Both the position numbers and the translations under genes were made by a program. DNA of 8,997 nucleotides from Acidobacteriaceae bacterium (GTDB lineage: Bacteria; Acidobacteriota; Terriglobia; Bryobacterales; Bryobacteraceae), in NCBI GenBank assembly GCA_019246575.1, contig JAFAQG010000171.1, forward strand, positions 1 to 8,997, written 5' to 3'. A model generated the notes under the pieces. It did no database searches. It saw nothing but the letters and a program-made list of their open reading frames with translations, and was not told the origin of the DNA. Shown here piece by piece: positions 1 through 6,374 of this stretch. The number at the start of each line of letters is the position of its first letter. The first letter of the stretch is position 1.

Positions 1-240
1 GGCCATGTCACACTGCGTCACCCGGACGCCGGCACGGTTGAAATCCCGATCACGTCGGGCTCCGTGCAGGACGGCAAGGTCGTGTTTTTCGGACACACAA
101 ACCTGCCGCTCGGCACCGTGGATCTGAAATTCACCGGACTTGTGAAGGCGACTCGCATCGAAGGCGCGGTCCATGTCGAATTGGACTCGCTGTTCGGGCA
201 AGAGCAGGATACGGCCAGGTTGTACCTTGCAAAAGCATAG
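1..240 (+). CDS. C-terminal end of an unidentified protein (5' end outside window)
   Basis: Frame 1 is open from the first base to a TAG at 238-240 and gives 79 residues. The segment alternates hydrophobic and polar residues with Gly turns (for example VQDGKVVFFG, then LKFTGLVKATRIEGAVHVEL), as in antiparallel beta-sheet tails. Similar 'GKV-F-G-V---I-G-V' patterns end many secreted or hydrolase-associated proteins in Acidobacteriota and Bacteroidota, which I recall only as a general style. No catalytic motif is visible and the function cannot be named. The reading frame is supported by the clean open stretch and by the next gene lying downstream in the same direction. Confidence 0.7.
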   Translation, partial: GHVTLRHPDAGTVEIPITSGSVQDGKVVFFGHTNLPLGTVDLKFTGLVKATRIEGAVHVELDSLFGQEQDTARLYLAKA

Positions 241-302
241 TTTTTGCGTAGAATGGCCGCTTTTGCGGGCTCTTTGCATCCGTTGCAACCGCCGGGTATA
301 AC
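227..302 (+). promoter_or_regulatory. Candidate sigma-70-like promoters upstream of RNase HI
   Basis: Two hexamer pairs are visible. TTGCAA (227-232) is separated by 16 bases from TAGAAT (249-254). TTGCAT (274-279) is separated by 17 bases from TATAAC (297-302), about 50 bases before the RNase HI start. Both match the consensus only in part. The second -10 lies inside the hairpin at 287-317, so folding or a bound protein there could affect initiation. This is prediction from sequence alone. Confidence 0.35.
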
Positions 303-317
303 CAATACTCGGCGGTT
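287..317 (+). promoter_or_regulatory. 13-bp stem, 5-nt loop hairpin before RNase HI
   Basis: Bases 287-299 pair with 305-317 over 13 positions, with one G-T wobble (295/309) and the loop AACCA (300-304). The outer arms are AACCGCCG and CGGCGGTT. No T-run follows on either strand, so it is not a classical intrinsic terminator. It could be a weak terminator for the upstream gene, an operator, or a leader structure of the RNase HI mRNA. It ends 33 bases before the proposed start. Confidence 0.6.
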
Positions 318-350
318 CCTAGCCTCATTTCGATAGCTGGACGGTGTTGA

Positions 351-803
351 TTGGAACGACAGTACCTTTTGTATTGCGATGGCTCCTGCCTGGGCAATCC
401 GGGCCCGGGCGGCTGGGCCTATCGCGTGTGGCAGGGCCGGCGCGTCCTGCGCGAGCGGTCCGGCACGGAACAGAACACCACGAACAATCGGATGGAGCTG
501 CGCGCGGGGATCGAAGAACTAAAGTCGTTACCGGCCGCGAGCAACATCATTGTCGTATCCGACAGCCGTTATCTAATCTCCGGAATGACGGAATTACTCC
601 CGCTCTGGCAAGCGCGAAATTGGCGATCGAGCAACGGTCCCGCGATCCGTAACCAGGCTCTCTGGCAGGAGTTGATGGCAGCCAGTAAACGGCACAACGT
701 CCGCTGGCGATGGGTTCGAGGACACTCCGGCGTGCCCGAACAGGAATCCGTCGACCGCTTGGCAGCTGCCGCTGCCGCAATTGCCGCGCAAGCTGCTGCT
801 TGA
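351..803 (+). CDS. rnhA: Ribonuclease HI
   Basis: RNase HI cleaves the RNA strand of RNA-DNA hybrids (R-loops, lagging-strand primers) in the cytoplasm using two Mg2+ ions. The 150-residue product matches the usual bacterial length of about 155. All five catalytic positions of the family are present: D10 in YCDGS, E49 in NNRMEL, D71 in VSDSRY, H125 in RGHSG and D135 in SVDRLA. The GNPGPGGWAY stretch (15-24) is the typical second turn. The start is TTG at 351, the only start that keeps the first strand (RQYLLYCDG); the ribosome binding site is weak (GGACGG about 7 bases upstream). The protein ends in an Ala-rich tail (138-150) instead of a longer C-terminal helix. It stands alone: the next gene is on the other strand. 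Confidence 0.93.
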   Translation: MERQYLLYCDGSCLGNPGPGGWAYRVWQGRRVLRERSGTEQNTTNNRMELRAGIEELKSLPAASNIIVVSDSRYLISGMTELLPLWQARNWRSSNGPAIRNQALWQELMAASKRHNVRWRWVRGHSGVPEQESVDRLAAAAAAIAAQAAA

Positions 804-926
804 ATGAGCCTGTAGGGAGAGGGAAAGGATCTGTCAAATCGGCATACTCTGTTGCCGTAGACCTCGTCGAGAACGACTTCGCCTCGGGGCCTCACACAAA
901 CAGACCAACTGGCGACAGCTTCCCGG

Positions 927-1484
927 TTAGCGTCGAACGTTGTGATGCAAGTGCACGACGCCATCTGAGAACGAACACGCGGAAATCAATTCGAGCGGGA
1001 TATTCCGATGGCGAGGAGCAACGAGCGGGATCCCTTCGCCGATCATTACGGGAATGACATGGATCGAGAATTCATCGATCATGCCTTCGTCCAGGAACGA
1101 CGCGATGATCCCAGCACCGCCCATCATCCATATGTTCTTGCCTCGCACCGTCCGGAGCTTGCCGATGAAGTGCGGGATCGACTCGGAAACAAACTCGACT
1201 CCTAGCAGCGGATCTGAGGGAGGTTGGCGCGAAAACGCGTAGTGTTTGACTTTGCCATAGCCGCTGAATCCCCCCATCTTTGCCGCGAAATCATACGTCT
1301 TGCGCCCCCACAGAATCGTGTCGATCGAGCGCGCGAACGCGGTCATGCCATAGCCATCCTTCGGCATGGGCCGGTTGAGCCAATCTACGCTCCCGTCAGG
1401 ACGAGCGATATACCCGTCCGCGCTCGTTGCGATGTAGTCGATAATCTTGGGCTTCGCCGCCGGCGTGTGCCCACCACTCTTCAT
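927..1484 (-). CDS. Dihydrofolate reductase family protein (RibD C-terminal domain)
   Basis: The 185-residue product has the fold signature of the RibD-C/DHFR-like family (YyaP/YwjB type), NAD(P)H-dependent reductases acting on pterin- or pyrimidine-like substrates; the true substrate is usually unknown. Visible motifs in order: an N-terminal strand with SADGYIA (21-27); GRKTYD (60-65); the nucleotide-binding WMMGGAG (119-125); and IPVMIGEGIPL (144-154). The start at 1484 is chosen because AAGGGGA lies 7 bases upstream on the minus strand and the family begins close to IIDYIATSADG. The frame stays open up to 1634, but the upstream ATGs lack a properly spaced binding site and the added residues look non-coding. 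It is not a classical folA: it lacks the usual folA sequence and is a single-gene unit here. Role in the cell is not inferable from neighbours. Confidence 0.9.
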   Translation of the reverse strand: MKSGGHTPAAKPKIIDYIATSADGYIARPDGSVDWLNRPMPKDGYGMTAFARSIDTILWGRKTYDFAAKMGGFSGYGKVKHYAFSRQPPSDPLLGVEFVSESIPHFIGKLRTVRGKNIWMMGGAGIIASFLDEGMIDEFSIHVIPVMIGEGIPLVAPRHRNIPLELISACSFSDGVVHLHHNVRR

Positions 1485-1743
1485 CGGCAGTCCCCTTCGC
1501 TTGATGAGATACCACGTCACGGGTCGGGCTGTCGGGGAGCCGCCGGGCAAGGCTTCTTTAGCGTAGACCCCGCCTTCTCTCATTTCCTTCTCGCCTCGTA
1601 ATCCGCACGGCGCTTGCCGATTGCTGTGCTTCACCCAACTTCATCTCTTCCGGGACGTGTTCTCACCCGAGCAGGCCCTCTTTTTCCACCTCGAACCCTT
1701 CGTGTCTGCGCACGAAGGCCCTTTGCTCCCAGGAGATAACAAC
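1485..1743. other. Gap upstream of the minus-strand reductase and the plus-strand small ORF
   Basis: No convincing gene is seen. The minus-strand frame of the reductase is open through most of it, but without a supported start. The region must hold the divergent transcription start signals for the reductase and for whatever reads rightward from 1744 or 2072. I find no hexamer pair close to consensus. A hairpin at 1697-1718 is listed separately. Confidence 0.5.
1697..1718 (+). promoter_or_regulatory. 8-bp stem hairpin in the leader of the small ORF
   Basis: CCTTCGTG (1697-1704) pairs perfectly with CACGAAGG (1711-1718) across the loop TCTGCG. It lies 12 bases before the AGGAG ribosome binding site of the ORF at 1744. 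There is no T-run after it, so it is more likely a leader structure than a terminator. A role in controlling translation is inference. Confidence 0.45.
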
Positions 1744-1920
1744 ATGAATTCTTCGTTAGTTCGCCGTTGGCGGAACGCTGACGCGATCATTTTGGCTGCC
1801 GTGTATGGCAAGCGCGCAAACACTGTGCTTTCCCGTCCTGCGAGAAAACCAGTTGCTTACGCGAATGCCACACGCCCAGCGGCAGGCGGGATTCCCATCC
1901 CGCGCCGGCGTGCGGCTTAG
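1744..1920 (+). CDS. Possible small basic protein (58 aa), unknown
   Basis: ATG at 1744 is preceded by AGGAG (1731-1735) with 8 bases of spacing, a strong translation signal. The 58-residue product is rich in Arg and Ala (RRWRN near the start, PRRRAA at the end), with a short hydrophobic patch (ADAIILAAVYG, 13-23). No family is recognised. The last third contains a perfect 7-bp hairpin at DNA level (1886-1903). The alternative is that this stretch is an untranslated structured leader for the gene train that starts at 2072, and the ORF is accidental. The good ribosome binding site is the main argument for a real gene. Confidence 0.4.
   Translation: MNSSLVRRWRNADAIILAAVYGKRANTVLSRPARKPVAYANATRPAAGGIPIPRRRAA
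1886..1903 (+). repeat. Inverted repeat, 7-bp stem with 4-nt loop
   Basis: GCGGGAT (1886-1892) pairs perfectly with ATCCCGC (1897-1903) around TCCC. It lies just before the stop codon of the small ORF (1918-1920). The following bases are GC-rich and contain no T-run, so terminator function is not supported. It may fold in RNA or simply be chance in GC-rich sequence. Confidence 0.35.
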
Positions 1921-2071
1921 GTTAGTTTCAGTCCCACCCTGTCTGGGATTCGTCCGGAGTCTCAGCTTCCGGTAATTTCGTCGAGCAAGAGCGCATGGCA
2001 GAGCCGTCGTGTGCCTTCCTGCGCTCCGCTCGAGTGTTTCAAGCAGTGATTTGCAAAGGAGAAAAAAGCGT

Positions 2072-2458
2072 ATGCAAAAAGTTTCCATTGAGCGGTCCGT
2101 ATCGCTCGGTGATATCGGTCTTCAGGAAGCGGCGGGCGCTGACAAAGCTGTATTTGCCTTCCTGAACTGGGCCGAAGCAGTGGCCACGCGGTGGATTCAG
2201 CACCGCGCCGGCATTCTGCTTTGTGTTGCCGTTCCCGGCGATCCTCAGAGCGGGGCCTGGTATCTGTACGTGCGGCGTGAAGGCGTGTTCCACTGTCTCG
2301 ACCTGCCAGGCGCGGACAACGGCCAGCTGTCGTCGGAACAATTCGACCAGCTCGTGAGGCAGTTCCGGCTGATCGATCTGGCGCGGCGGCCGAGAAAATT
2401 GTACGCCACGAATCCACCACAGTCGCAGCATTCCCAGGCATTTGCATCGGCGGCGTAA
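2072..2458 (+). CDS. Unknown 128-aa protein, first gene of the primase train
   Basis: The start is ATG 2072, preceded by AAAGGAG (2055-2061) with 10 bases of spacing. An in-frame ATG at 2009 has no such site and would add non-coding-looking residues. The product appears to be mixed alpha/beta: a helix (about 24-45), a hydrophobic strand (GILLCVAVPG, 47-56), a hairpin with WYLYVRREGVFHCLDL (63-78), and a helix (88-104) leading to an unstructured Gln/Ser/Ala tail. There is no signal peptide, membrane segment or catalytic motif. I do not recognise the family. It lies 47 bases upstream of the primase on the same strand and is probably co-transcribed, so a role in the same element is likely but unproven. 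Confidence 0.75.
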   Translation: MQKVSIERSVSLGDIGLQEAAGADKAVFAFLNWAEAVATRWIQHRAGILLCVAVPGDPQSGAWYLYVRREGVFHCLDLPGADNGQLSSEQFDQLVRQFRLIDLARRPRKLYATNPPQSQHSQAFASAA

Positions 2459-2505
2459 ATCGGGTACAGCGCTCGTGTGCTGAATGTATCGCTGAGGTTG
2501 TTGCG

Positions 2506-3522
2506 ATGAATTACCGTACCAGGGCTCGGCCGGAGCATATCCGGGATTACTGGGCACTGTTCGTGAACCGGCGTGCTTACACGATTCAATCCAAGCGGCC
2601 CGACGCGAACACGGGCCGCCACAACTACTTTCTTGCCAAAGAGTTCCTGCCGGATGAACCACCGGGTCCACCGCTTGGACCTCCGAAGCCGCTCGATGAG
2701 GCGACCATCCGGGTACACCTCGAAGGACGGCTAACCATTGGGTTGTACGCGATCAATCCCGATACGCAGCGCTGTAAGTGGGTTGCGATCGATGCGGATT
2801 GCGAGCGCGCTCTGTACGATTTGTGCGCGCTGCAATACGAGCTCACAAAGAAAGGAATCGATGTCGCGGTCGAGCAGAGCCGGCGCGGCGGCCATTTGTG
2901 GATCTTTTTCGACCAACCCTGCCTCGCTCTCGAATGCCGCTTGTTCATCTCGCACATCGCATCGCAACTGAACGTGCCGATCAAAGGCGCGCGAAAAGAA
3001 ACCGGCACCCCGCAGGTGGACGGCATCGAGATCTTTCCCAAGCAGGATACGGTCGAGCCCGGGCAGATGGGAAATGGTCTGCGCGGGCCTCTCGGCGTGC
3101 ACCAAGCAACTGGTCTTCGTTACTACTTCTACGGCGCTGACGATTTTAGCCTGGAGTCCCAGATCGCCTATTTGGCTCAGCGCCGCCGGCTCACCGAGGC
3201 ACGGCTGCGTACCTTTCTCGATGAGTTGCCACCGCCGGAGCCCAAAGAATCTGCGCCGATTCGTGTTTACCGGCATTCGCGCTTCGAAGACCGGCCACAC
3301 TTTTCGATTCTCGAACACGTTGAAACCAATTCACGGCGGATCGCGAGCGGGAACTATGTGACCGCTTGCCCTTCCTGCCGCGAACACGGTAAAGACAAGC
3401 ACGGAGACAATCTGCACATCAAGGTGTCGGATCCACGCTTCTACCAGTGCCGGGCCGGTTGCGATAAGTACGCGATCCGCGCCGCGCTTGGCTGTCCCAT
3501 TCCCGTCGTAGGTACACCCTAA
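2506..3522 (+). CDS. Archaeo-eukaryotic-type primase (TOTE-like AEP) with C-terminal zinc knuckle
   Basis: AEP-superfamily enzymes make RNA or DNA primers for replication or repair. In this 338-residue protein the core motifs are clear. Motif I is VAIDADC, with D96 and D98 for metal binding. Motif II is SRRGGHLWIFF, with H130. Motif III is IEIFPKQD, with E175, followed by the family-typical GQMGNGLRGPL (186-196). The style (GGH-WIFF, then FPKQD) is that of the AEP domain of TOTE conflict-system proteins and related plasmid primases. A second domain has C288-x2-C291 (CPSC) and C315-x3-C319 with aromatic residues before the second pair, like the CHC2-type zinc fingers of DnaG. A Pro-rich linker (240-247) joins them. 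The TOTE helicase and endonuclease domains are absent here. The start has GAGG 8 bases upstream. The stop overlaps the next ATG (TAATG), indicating translational coupling. Confidence 0.9.
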   Translation: MNYRTRARPEHIRDYWALFVNRRAYTIQSKRPDANTGRHNYFLAKEFLPDEPPGPPLGPPKPLDEATIRVHLEGRLTIGLYAINPDTQRCKWVAIDADCERALYDLCALQYELTKKGIDVAVEQSRRGGHLWIFFDQPCLALECRLFISHIASQLNVPIKGARKETGTPQVDGIEIFPKQDTVEPGQMGNGLRGPLGVHQATGLRYYFYGADDFSLESQIAYLAQRRRLTEARLRTFLDELPPPEPKESAPIRVYRHSRFEDRPHFSILEHVETNSRRIASGNYVTACPSCREHGKDKHGDNLHIKVSDPRFYQCRAGCDKYAIRAALGCPIPVVGTP

Positions 3523-4055
3523 TGCAGGGCGAAACTGAACGCCAATATTTTCCGGAGAACTGGAAGCCACTCGAGCGATGGCTTTCGCTCGCACTCTGCC
3601 GCAGGATGTTTTCCTGGATGTGGAACGAACACGGTTATGAATGCTATCGCGGTCGGGATTCGGGTGAACTGCTCCATCTGGATGCGCTGGGGCAGTGCTG
3701 GGACATGACGGAAATCGGTGCGATTCCGGCGGACTTCGCGCAGCATTTCGAGCGCTGTACTGGGGCCGCCTACACGGACGATTTCGCCGAGGCCGCGCAG
3801 CACGCCGTCGCTTTGGAATTGGAAGAGGACGACGAGGATGACGATGACGAAGAGGACTACTTACCTGCAGTGCATCCGCCTAACGGGGAATCATTGAGCC
3901 GCATCGTCCAGCATTGGGCTTCGGCGCATAACGTGGACCCGGTCAAAGTGCATCCGCTCTTGTCGGAGCTGATTATGTACAAAAATGGCCTGCTTGCAGA
4001 ACAGGAGGAACAATGCCGAACGTTTTTGAAAACGACCCAATGTTGGCTCAAATAG
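3522..4055 (+). CDS. Unknown 177-aa protein with long acidic run, coupled to primase
   Basis: ATG 3522 shares its A with the primase stop TAA, so translation very probably passes from one to the other. The N-terminal part (about 1-90) is rich in Trp, Tyr and Cys (WKPLERWLSLALCRRMFSWM near the start), consistent with a small folded, possibly helical domain. Residues 101-112 are twelve consecutive Asp/Glu, a likely disordered linker. The C-terminal part (122-177) looks helical. No catalytic motif or family is recognised. The tight coupling suggests a partner of the primase, for example an accessory subunit, with the acidic run interacting with basic DNA-binding surfaces; this is inference. The 3' end overlaps the next gene by 43 bases. 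Confidence 0.8.
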   Translation: MQGETERQYFPENWKPLERWLSLALCRRMFSWMWNEHGYECYRGRDSGELLHLDALGQCWDMTEIGAIPADFAQHFERCTGAAYTDDFAEAAQHAVALELEEDDEDDDDEEDYLPAVHPPNGESLSRIVQHWASAHNVDPVKVHPLLSELIMYKNGLLAEQEEQCRTFLKTTQCWLK

Positions 4056-4747
4056 CAGCAAACGGGCGGCCGCTTCGAGTGGAGAAAGACCCCGCCAAAA
4101 CGACGAACGGCGCAGCTCGCGGGGACCGGCAGGTTCTCGATGATCGCGGCGTCTCGCTACCTGAAGAGTACCGGCAGGAATTGCAGCGTCTCCGCATCAC
4201 TGCCTGGCGTGCGATGAGCATTGCTCCGAGCAGCCACGGTCCCGTCGTGCGAGGTACCGAATCGGGTGGCGCGGTGGAACACATCGGTCATTACGTGACG
4301 TTTGCCGCCGAGGACGGACACTCACTTGAATGGCTGCATCCGCAGGATGCGATCGCACCCAATCAAACGCATGCGGTTGTGGTCGCGCCGGCGCTTCTGC
4401 GCATCGAAGTCTTCCGCCTGCAGCGGAATTACCAAGTCGCGATTACCAAACACACCACACAAATCGTCGACGGCAAGCCGAAGCTGGTCAGCAGCATGGC
4501 GTTTCGCGGGCGCGGATTTCTGGGTCTGGAGCTCTGGAACAGAGAGAAAGCCTTTCGCGGCGCCGTGCTGCCAAGCTTCACCACACGCGGCGGCGACGAG
4601 GTCCCGGTGCCCGAGGCGTACCAGGCCGCATTGAAAGCTGCCGTAGAAGGCGCCGCGTGCGTGGGCTGCCGCCATTCGCACTACCTTCAGGCACGCGTCA
4701 ACAACAACAAGAACAACAGATCATCAGCGGCCACGGGGACTCTCTGA
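4013..4747 (+). CDS. Unknown 244-aa protein with C-terminal Cys/His cluster
   Basis: The start ATG 4013 has AGGAGG at 4003-4008, placed 4 bases upstream and inside the end of the previous gene. The N-terminal 60 residues are polar. A beta-rich core (about 88-195) follows: HYVTFAAEDG, then AVVVAPALLRIEVFRL, then GFLGLELWNR. Near the C-terminus CVGCRHSHY (216-224) offers C216, C219, H221 and H223 as a possible metal site. The final 15 residues are Asn/Ser-rich and disordered. There is no membrane segment. I do not recognise the family. Its stop TGA overlaps the next start (TGATG), so it sits inside a coupled train and is probably needed with its neighbours. A nucleic-acid or nucleotide-binding role is only a guess. 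Confidence 0.8.
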   Translation: MPNVFENDPMLAQIAANGRPLRVEKDPAKTTNGAARGDRQVLDDRGVSLPEEYRQELQRLRITAWRAMSIAPSSHGPVVRGTESGGAVEHIGHYVTFAAEDGHSLEWLHPQDAIAPNQTHAVVVAPALLRIEVFRLQRNYQVAITKHTTQIVDGKPKLVSSMAFRGRGFLGLELWNREKAFRGAVLPSFTTRGGDEVPVPEAYQAALKAAVEGAACVGCRHSHYLQARVNNNKNNRSSAATGTL

Positions 4748-5403
4748 TGTTTGGAATATTGCGTGGCAGTCTGAAGAGTTTCGCCCTGCTCGCGGGCGCG
4801 GCGCTGTTCGTGGTGCTGCTGTTTCATGATGCGATTGCGCAGGCATTCCGCAATGATCCCGTTTTTCAGCAGAGAGGCCGGCTCGTCGAACAGGGACATC
4901 AACTGCTGCGTCCTCCGATGATGCACTTTGCGCCCGATGACAATCTGGAGCGCTTCGATATCGAGCAGCTCCGGAAGACGCGCGCGCATCTCGATATCAG
5001 CATGTACGCCTTCACGGATCGAGAATTGGCGCAAGTTCTCAAGGAGCTTGCGGCACAAGGTCCGGTCATCCGGATCTACCGCGATCAGGAACAGTTTGAG
5101 TCGGAACAGGCCCACTCCCATCGCGGTCACCCGAGCAGCACCGATCTTCTCCGGGGTGTGGCGAATGTTCACATCCGCGTCAAGGGCGGTTTGGCAAAGG
5201 ACCTGATGCATCAGAAAGACTATTGCATCGACTGCGCGGATCACGCGGGCATACTGCGTGAAGGCAGCGCGAACTGGTCGATCGGAGCGGAGCGCTTTCA
5301 GGATAATGCGCTCTGGTTTACGTCGGAGCCCAAAGAACTCGATGCATTCGAACGCAAGTTTGACGAAATGTGGAACCGGCTCTCGAACCGGATTGTGCAA
5401 TAG
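4747..5403 (+). CDS. Exported or anchored phospholipase D-like nuclease, single HKD motif
   Basis: Single-HKD PLD-family proteins such as Nuc of the plasmid pKM101 are dimeric, often periplasmic endonucleases that hydrolyse phosphodiester bonds through a His intermediate. In this 218-residue protein the motif is H155-x-K157-x4-D162 (MHQKDYCID), followed by the typical GSANWS (173-178) and a helical tail with FERKFDEMWNRL. DISMYAFTD (83-91) matches the usual first core strand. Residues 11-33 are hydrophobic and end in AIAQA, a possible signal peptidase site; the stretch could alternatively act as a membrane anchor. Either way the catalytic part would lie outside the cytoplasm. The start ATG overlaps the upstream stop (TGATG). 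Lipase-type activity of the superfamily cannot be excluded, but size and motif fit the nuclease group. Confidence 0.88.
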   Translation: MFGILRGSLKSFALLAGAALFVVLLFHDAIAQAFRNDPVFQQRGRLVEQGHQLLRPPMMHFAPDDNLERFDIEQLRKTRAHLDISMYAFTDRELAQVLKELAAQGPVIRIYRDQEQFESEQAHSHRGHPSSTDLLRGVANVHIRVKGGLAKDLMHQKDYCIDCADHAGILREGSANWSIGAERFQDNALWFTSEPKELDAFERKFDEMWNRLSNRIVQ

Positions 5404-5413
5404 GAGATTAATC

Positions 5414-5917
5414 GTGCGTATTGGAAAGCTTTTGATTGCCAGTCCGTTAGTGGCCATCCCGCTGCTTGTTATTCCGGCTGTTTGCTTATCGGTGAATCGC
5501 CCGGCGTTCCTGTGGTCCGTCATCGCGATCGGCATTACCGTCTGGAAGCTGCGGCGCGCGAGACGCATGCAAGCGGTGTCCGATAGCTCAACCAAAGCGA
5601 TCGTGCCTCTGGCGCTCGCCACGGTTTTGCTCCAGCTGCTCGCGTTTGCCTGGATTGGAGCCGTCTGGGGACTTGAGGGCCTCACACAAGTGATCACTCA
5701 ATCTCCTGTTGCCAGCCGAATCGTGGGGTGGATTCAAGGGCAATGGTTCGCTGTATTGGCGGCCTGGTTGGTTCTGTTCGCTTTGGTCTGCGGTTTGTTT
5801 CGCCTCGCCCGGCCCATTCTGGCTTGGCATCAGCGCACGATCTTCGACGCAGCGCAATTCTGTTCGCTAACAAAAGAAAGGAGGGCCGCAATCCATGGCG
5901 TCCCGCAGTGTAAATAA
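5414..5917 (+). CDS. Small integral membrane protein, unknown function
   Basis: The GTG start at 5414 is preceded by AGGAG (5402-5406) with 7 bases of spacing, directly after the stop of the nuclease gene. The 167-residue product has about four hydrophobic segments: 5-27, 29-45, 62-84 and 111-130. A basic loop (WKLRRARR, 44-51) follows the second, and a positively charged C-terminal tail should be cytoplasmic. No known domain is recognised. Its position after an exported nuclease suggests a common envelope-located task, such as part of a transfer or exclusion apparatus, but nothing in the sequence proves this. Its last 23 bases overlap the SSB gene in another frame. Confidence 0.75.
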   Translation: MRIGKLLIASPLVAIPLLVIPAVCLSVNRPAFLWSVIAIGITVWKLRRARRMQAVSDSSTKAIVPLALATVLLQLLAFAWIGAVWGLEGLTQVITQSPVASRIVGWIQGQWFAVLAAWLVLFALVCGLFRLARPILAWHQRTIFDAAQFCSLTKERRAAIHGVPQCK

Positions 5918-6374
5918 AGTATTTTTGGTTGGGAATTTGGGACGTGATGCTGAAACGAGGTTTACGCCCTCCGGTGTCGCGTGTACTCGTTTCTCTGTTG
6001 CCACAACCCGTAGTTGGAAAGATCAGCAAACGGACGAGTGGAAAGAAGAAACGAACTGGACGAACGTCACCGCCTGGCGCAAGGAGAACCTGGCCAATTA
6101 CTTGACCAAAGGGAAGCAGGTCCATGTCGAAGGGCGGCTTCAATCGCGCAGCTATAACGACCGGGAGGGCAAGAAGGTGTATGTCACTGAGGTGATCGCT
6201 GAAGATATCATTCTGCTCGGCGGCCGGGACGACCAAACGTCGGGTACGCGCTCGCAACGTACTGATGCGCGCCGACCGGCCCAGGGAAACGGCAACGGCC
6301 GTGGGCCTGCAACAGCCACCGAGGACGATCATTTCGAGAATACAGGCATCACTGACGACGACGTGCCATTTTGA
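5895..6374 (+). CDS. ssb: Single-stranded DNA-binding protein
   Basis: SSB coats and protects single-stranded DNA and recruits replication and repair proteins. The 159-residue product begins with SVNKVFLVGNLGRDAE (5-20) and continues with the OB-fold hallmarks: TPSGVACTRFSVATTRSW (24-41), NWTNVTAW (54-61), LANYLTKGKQVHVEGRL (66-82) and VYVTEVIAEDIILLGG (95-110). A Gly/Arg/Asn-rich disordered linker leads to the acidic tip DDDVPF, the partner-docking peptide of bacterial SSBs, so the protein is complete. The start has AAGGAGG (5878-5884) with 10 bases of spacing, and the first codons are AT-rich compared with neighbours. In this train it is likely the element's own SSB, serving the primase and the RecB-like nuclease downstream. 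Confidence 0.96.
   Translation: MASRSVNKVFLVGNLGRDAETRFTPSGVACTRFSVATTRSWKDQQTDEWKEETNWTNVTAWRKENLANYLTKGKQVHVEGRLQSRSYNDREGKKVYVTEVIAEDIILLGGRDDQTSGTRSQRTDARRPAQGNGNGRGPATATEDDHFENTGITDDDVPF

Noticed and set aside
839..857. Weak hairpin CGGCA/TGCCG after RNase HI as a terminator
   Set aside because: Only five base pairs with an eight-base loop and no T-run.
887..899. 13-base match GGGCCTCACACAA also present near 5677-5689
   Set aside because: One match of this length is expected by chance in a window this size, and nothing links the two sites.
1485..1634. N-terminal extension of the reductase up to 1634
   Set aside because: The added residues are unlike the family, the upstream ATG at 1583 has its AAGGA only one base away, and the ATG at 1484 has a well-spaced AAGGGGA.
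2039..2671. 210-codon minus-strand frame
   Set aside because: It is a shadow of the 128-aa gene and the primase, lacks a ribosome binding site and shows no recognisable domain.
4687..5697. 336-codon minus-strand frame
   Set aside because: It lies opposite the HKD nuclease and membrane protein genes, both of which have clear motifs and start signals; the antisense product has none.
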